64,000 nt of DNA from Sulfitobacter sp. (GTDB lineage: Bacteria > Pseudomonadota > Alphaproteobacteria > Rhodobacterales > Rhodobacteraceae): NCBI GenBank assembly GCA_017854855.1, contig JAFMGZ010000003.1, forward strand, positions 1-64,000, given 5' to 3'. The position numbers and the translations under genes are program-made. The notes beneath the pieces are model-generated. The model saw only the letters and a program-made list of their open reading frames with translations, had not been told where the DNA came from and searched no databases. Shown piece by piece: positions 63,229 through 64,000 of this stretch. Each line of letters opens with the position of its first letter. Position 1 is the first letter of the stretch.

Positions 63229-64000
63229 TTAGCGCCCCTCGTGGGTCCCGGCAACGGGTCTTTTGGGAATTGCCTCTGGCTGAGGCAGAATGCTTTTGGT
63301 GATGCCGTCAACCTCTGGCAATTCGGGCGGGCGCGCGCGGAACAATTCCCGGAACATGGCAGGTGCCAGGGCTGACAGCGGATTGACCGAAACATCCGGC
63401 GTTCTGGCCTGCCCTTTCAAGGTATAGTTGAACCCGATCACCCCTTCGCCCTTGCGGGTAAACAGCGATCCGATTCCGTTGAGCAGATAGACCGGGCTGA
63501 CCACCCCCTGCATCCCGATCACCCCTGTATCGAGCGCATAGGTCCCATCCATCGAGATGCCCATGGAGGCACCCACGGCGCTGGCCTCGGTCAGGGTCAG
63601 CAGGTTGGGGGTCAGACGGAATGTCGCCTCTACATCATTAAAGAAAATACCATCCCCGTTGAGTTCATTGATCAGCCCCACCACGGAGACAGCATTCAGC
63701 AAAGCGGCAATGCCCGGCGCGTCGCGCACGGTCACGCCGCCGATGGTCAAACGCCCGTCAAATGCACCGCCCTTTCCCACCGGCAGCAAGAGCAGCGACA
63801 GCTGCCCGCCCACCACCTGTTTGAGCAAACCCGCCGCACGCAGCACATCGCCCGCATCCGCAGAGGTCAGCCGCACCGCGCTGCGGCCATCCTGCGGCGA
63901 GACCCGCCCCTGAACCGCAGCGGCACCATTCAATTGTGCGTTGAAATTACCATCCAAACCGCCCGCGGTGGCAAAGCGCCCTGTCATGTTGGTCAGCGCA
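63229..64000 (-). CDS. AsmA/DUF3971-like protein, C-terminal part (truncated by window edge)
   Basis: About 256 residues of a larger protein whose reading frame continues past position 64000. RLTSADAGDVLRAAGLLKQVVGGQLSLLLLPVGKGGAFDGRLTIGGVTVRDAPGIAALLNAVSVVGLINELNGDGIFFNDVEATFRLTPNLLTLTEASAVGASMGISMDGTYALDTGVIGMQGVVSPVYLLNGIG resembles the C-terminal region of AsmA-type proteins such as YhdP. These large proteins span the periplasm and are thought to carry phospholipid to the outer membrane. It precedes queA by nine bases. Confidence 0.8.
   Translation of the reverse strand, partial: ALTNMTGRFATAGGLDGNFNAQLNGAAAVQGRVSPQDGRSAVRLTSADAGDVLRAAGLLKQVVGGQLSLLLLPVGKGGAFDGRLTIGGVTVRDAPGIAALLNAVSVVGLINELNGDGIFFNDVEATFRLTPNLLTLTEASAVGASMGISMDGTYALDTGVIGMQGVVSPVYLLNGIGSLFTRKGEGVIGFNYTLKGQARTPDVSVNPLSALAPAMFRELFRARPPELPEVDGITKSILPQPEAIPKRPVAGTHEGR

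Overview
The window is about 64 kb of GC-rich chromosome from an alphaproteobacterium, most probably a marine member of the Roseobacter group (Rhodobacteraceae/Rhodobacterales). This is inferred from gene content and arrangement: a TRAP-type dicarboxylate transporter with DctBD, a DUF2849-nitrite/sulfite reductase-cysH-DUF934 sulfur cluster, a form II coxSLM operon, paired GAPDH genes, IF-3 beginning [10 protein letters not shown], and an alphaproteobacterial LexA-type box before uvrA. I see no rRNA, tRNA, CRISPR array, phage or intact insertion sequence. The window reads as a stable, mainly metabolic and housekeeping chromosome segment.

Layout: 1-7.2 kb holds lon, tgt, an SPFH/NfeD membrane pair and a fused zinc-protease/RimK gene. 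7.2-11.2 kb holds a BCCT osmolyte transporter, two Fe-S assembly genes, a TfoX-domain gene and tpiA. 11.2-17.7 kb is a complete C4-dicarboxylate unit (dctB, dctD, dctP, dctQ, dctM, all on the minus strand), with an unusual DctD and two palindromic sites before dctP. 17.7-25.1 kb holds a cytochrome P450, an Lrp/AsnC regulator and the assimilatory sulfate/siroheme operon cysG-DUF2849-cysI-cysH-DUF934, followed by fpr. 25.1-26.9 kb holds an Ala/Thr-rich membrane-anchored repeat protein and infC. 27.1-33.2 kb is a form II CO-dehydrogenase-like molybdenum hydroxylase operon with xdhC and a molybdopterin-binding gene. 33.5-37.5 kb holds a BolA/monothiol glutaredoxin pair, a three-helix membrane protein with a cyclic-nucleotide-binding-like domain, an amine oxidase, zapA and a coiled-coil partner.

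37.8-46.4 kb carries central carbon genes (tkt and two gap genes) around a second P450, a DUF808 protein, two very small membrane-protein genes, coaD and a CBS-domain gene. 46.4-53.7 kb is a valine-degradation cluster: LysR regulator, mmsA, acyl-CoA dehydrogenase, 3-hydroxyisobutyryl-CoA hydrolase and mmsB, followed by an MmgE/PrpD gene. 53.8-64 kb holds uvrA, an MFS transporter with a methyltransferase, lpdA, a DUF924 gene, a second MFS transporter, queA and the truncated C-terminal part of an AsmA/DUF3971-like protein that runs off the right edge.

The most interesting signals are regulatory. DctD lacks the sigma-54-contacting GAFTGA segment and the Walker A lysine, yet two DctD-like operators 32 bp apart lie before dctP with no recognisable -24/-12 promoter. 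infC appears to start at an AUC codon. A perfect GTTC-N7-GTTC box precedes uvrA, and an Lrp-like palindrome precedes cysG. Functions are assigned from sequence patterns and family knowledge; no database search was run.
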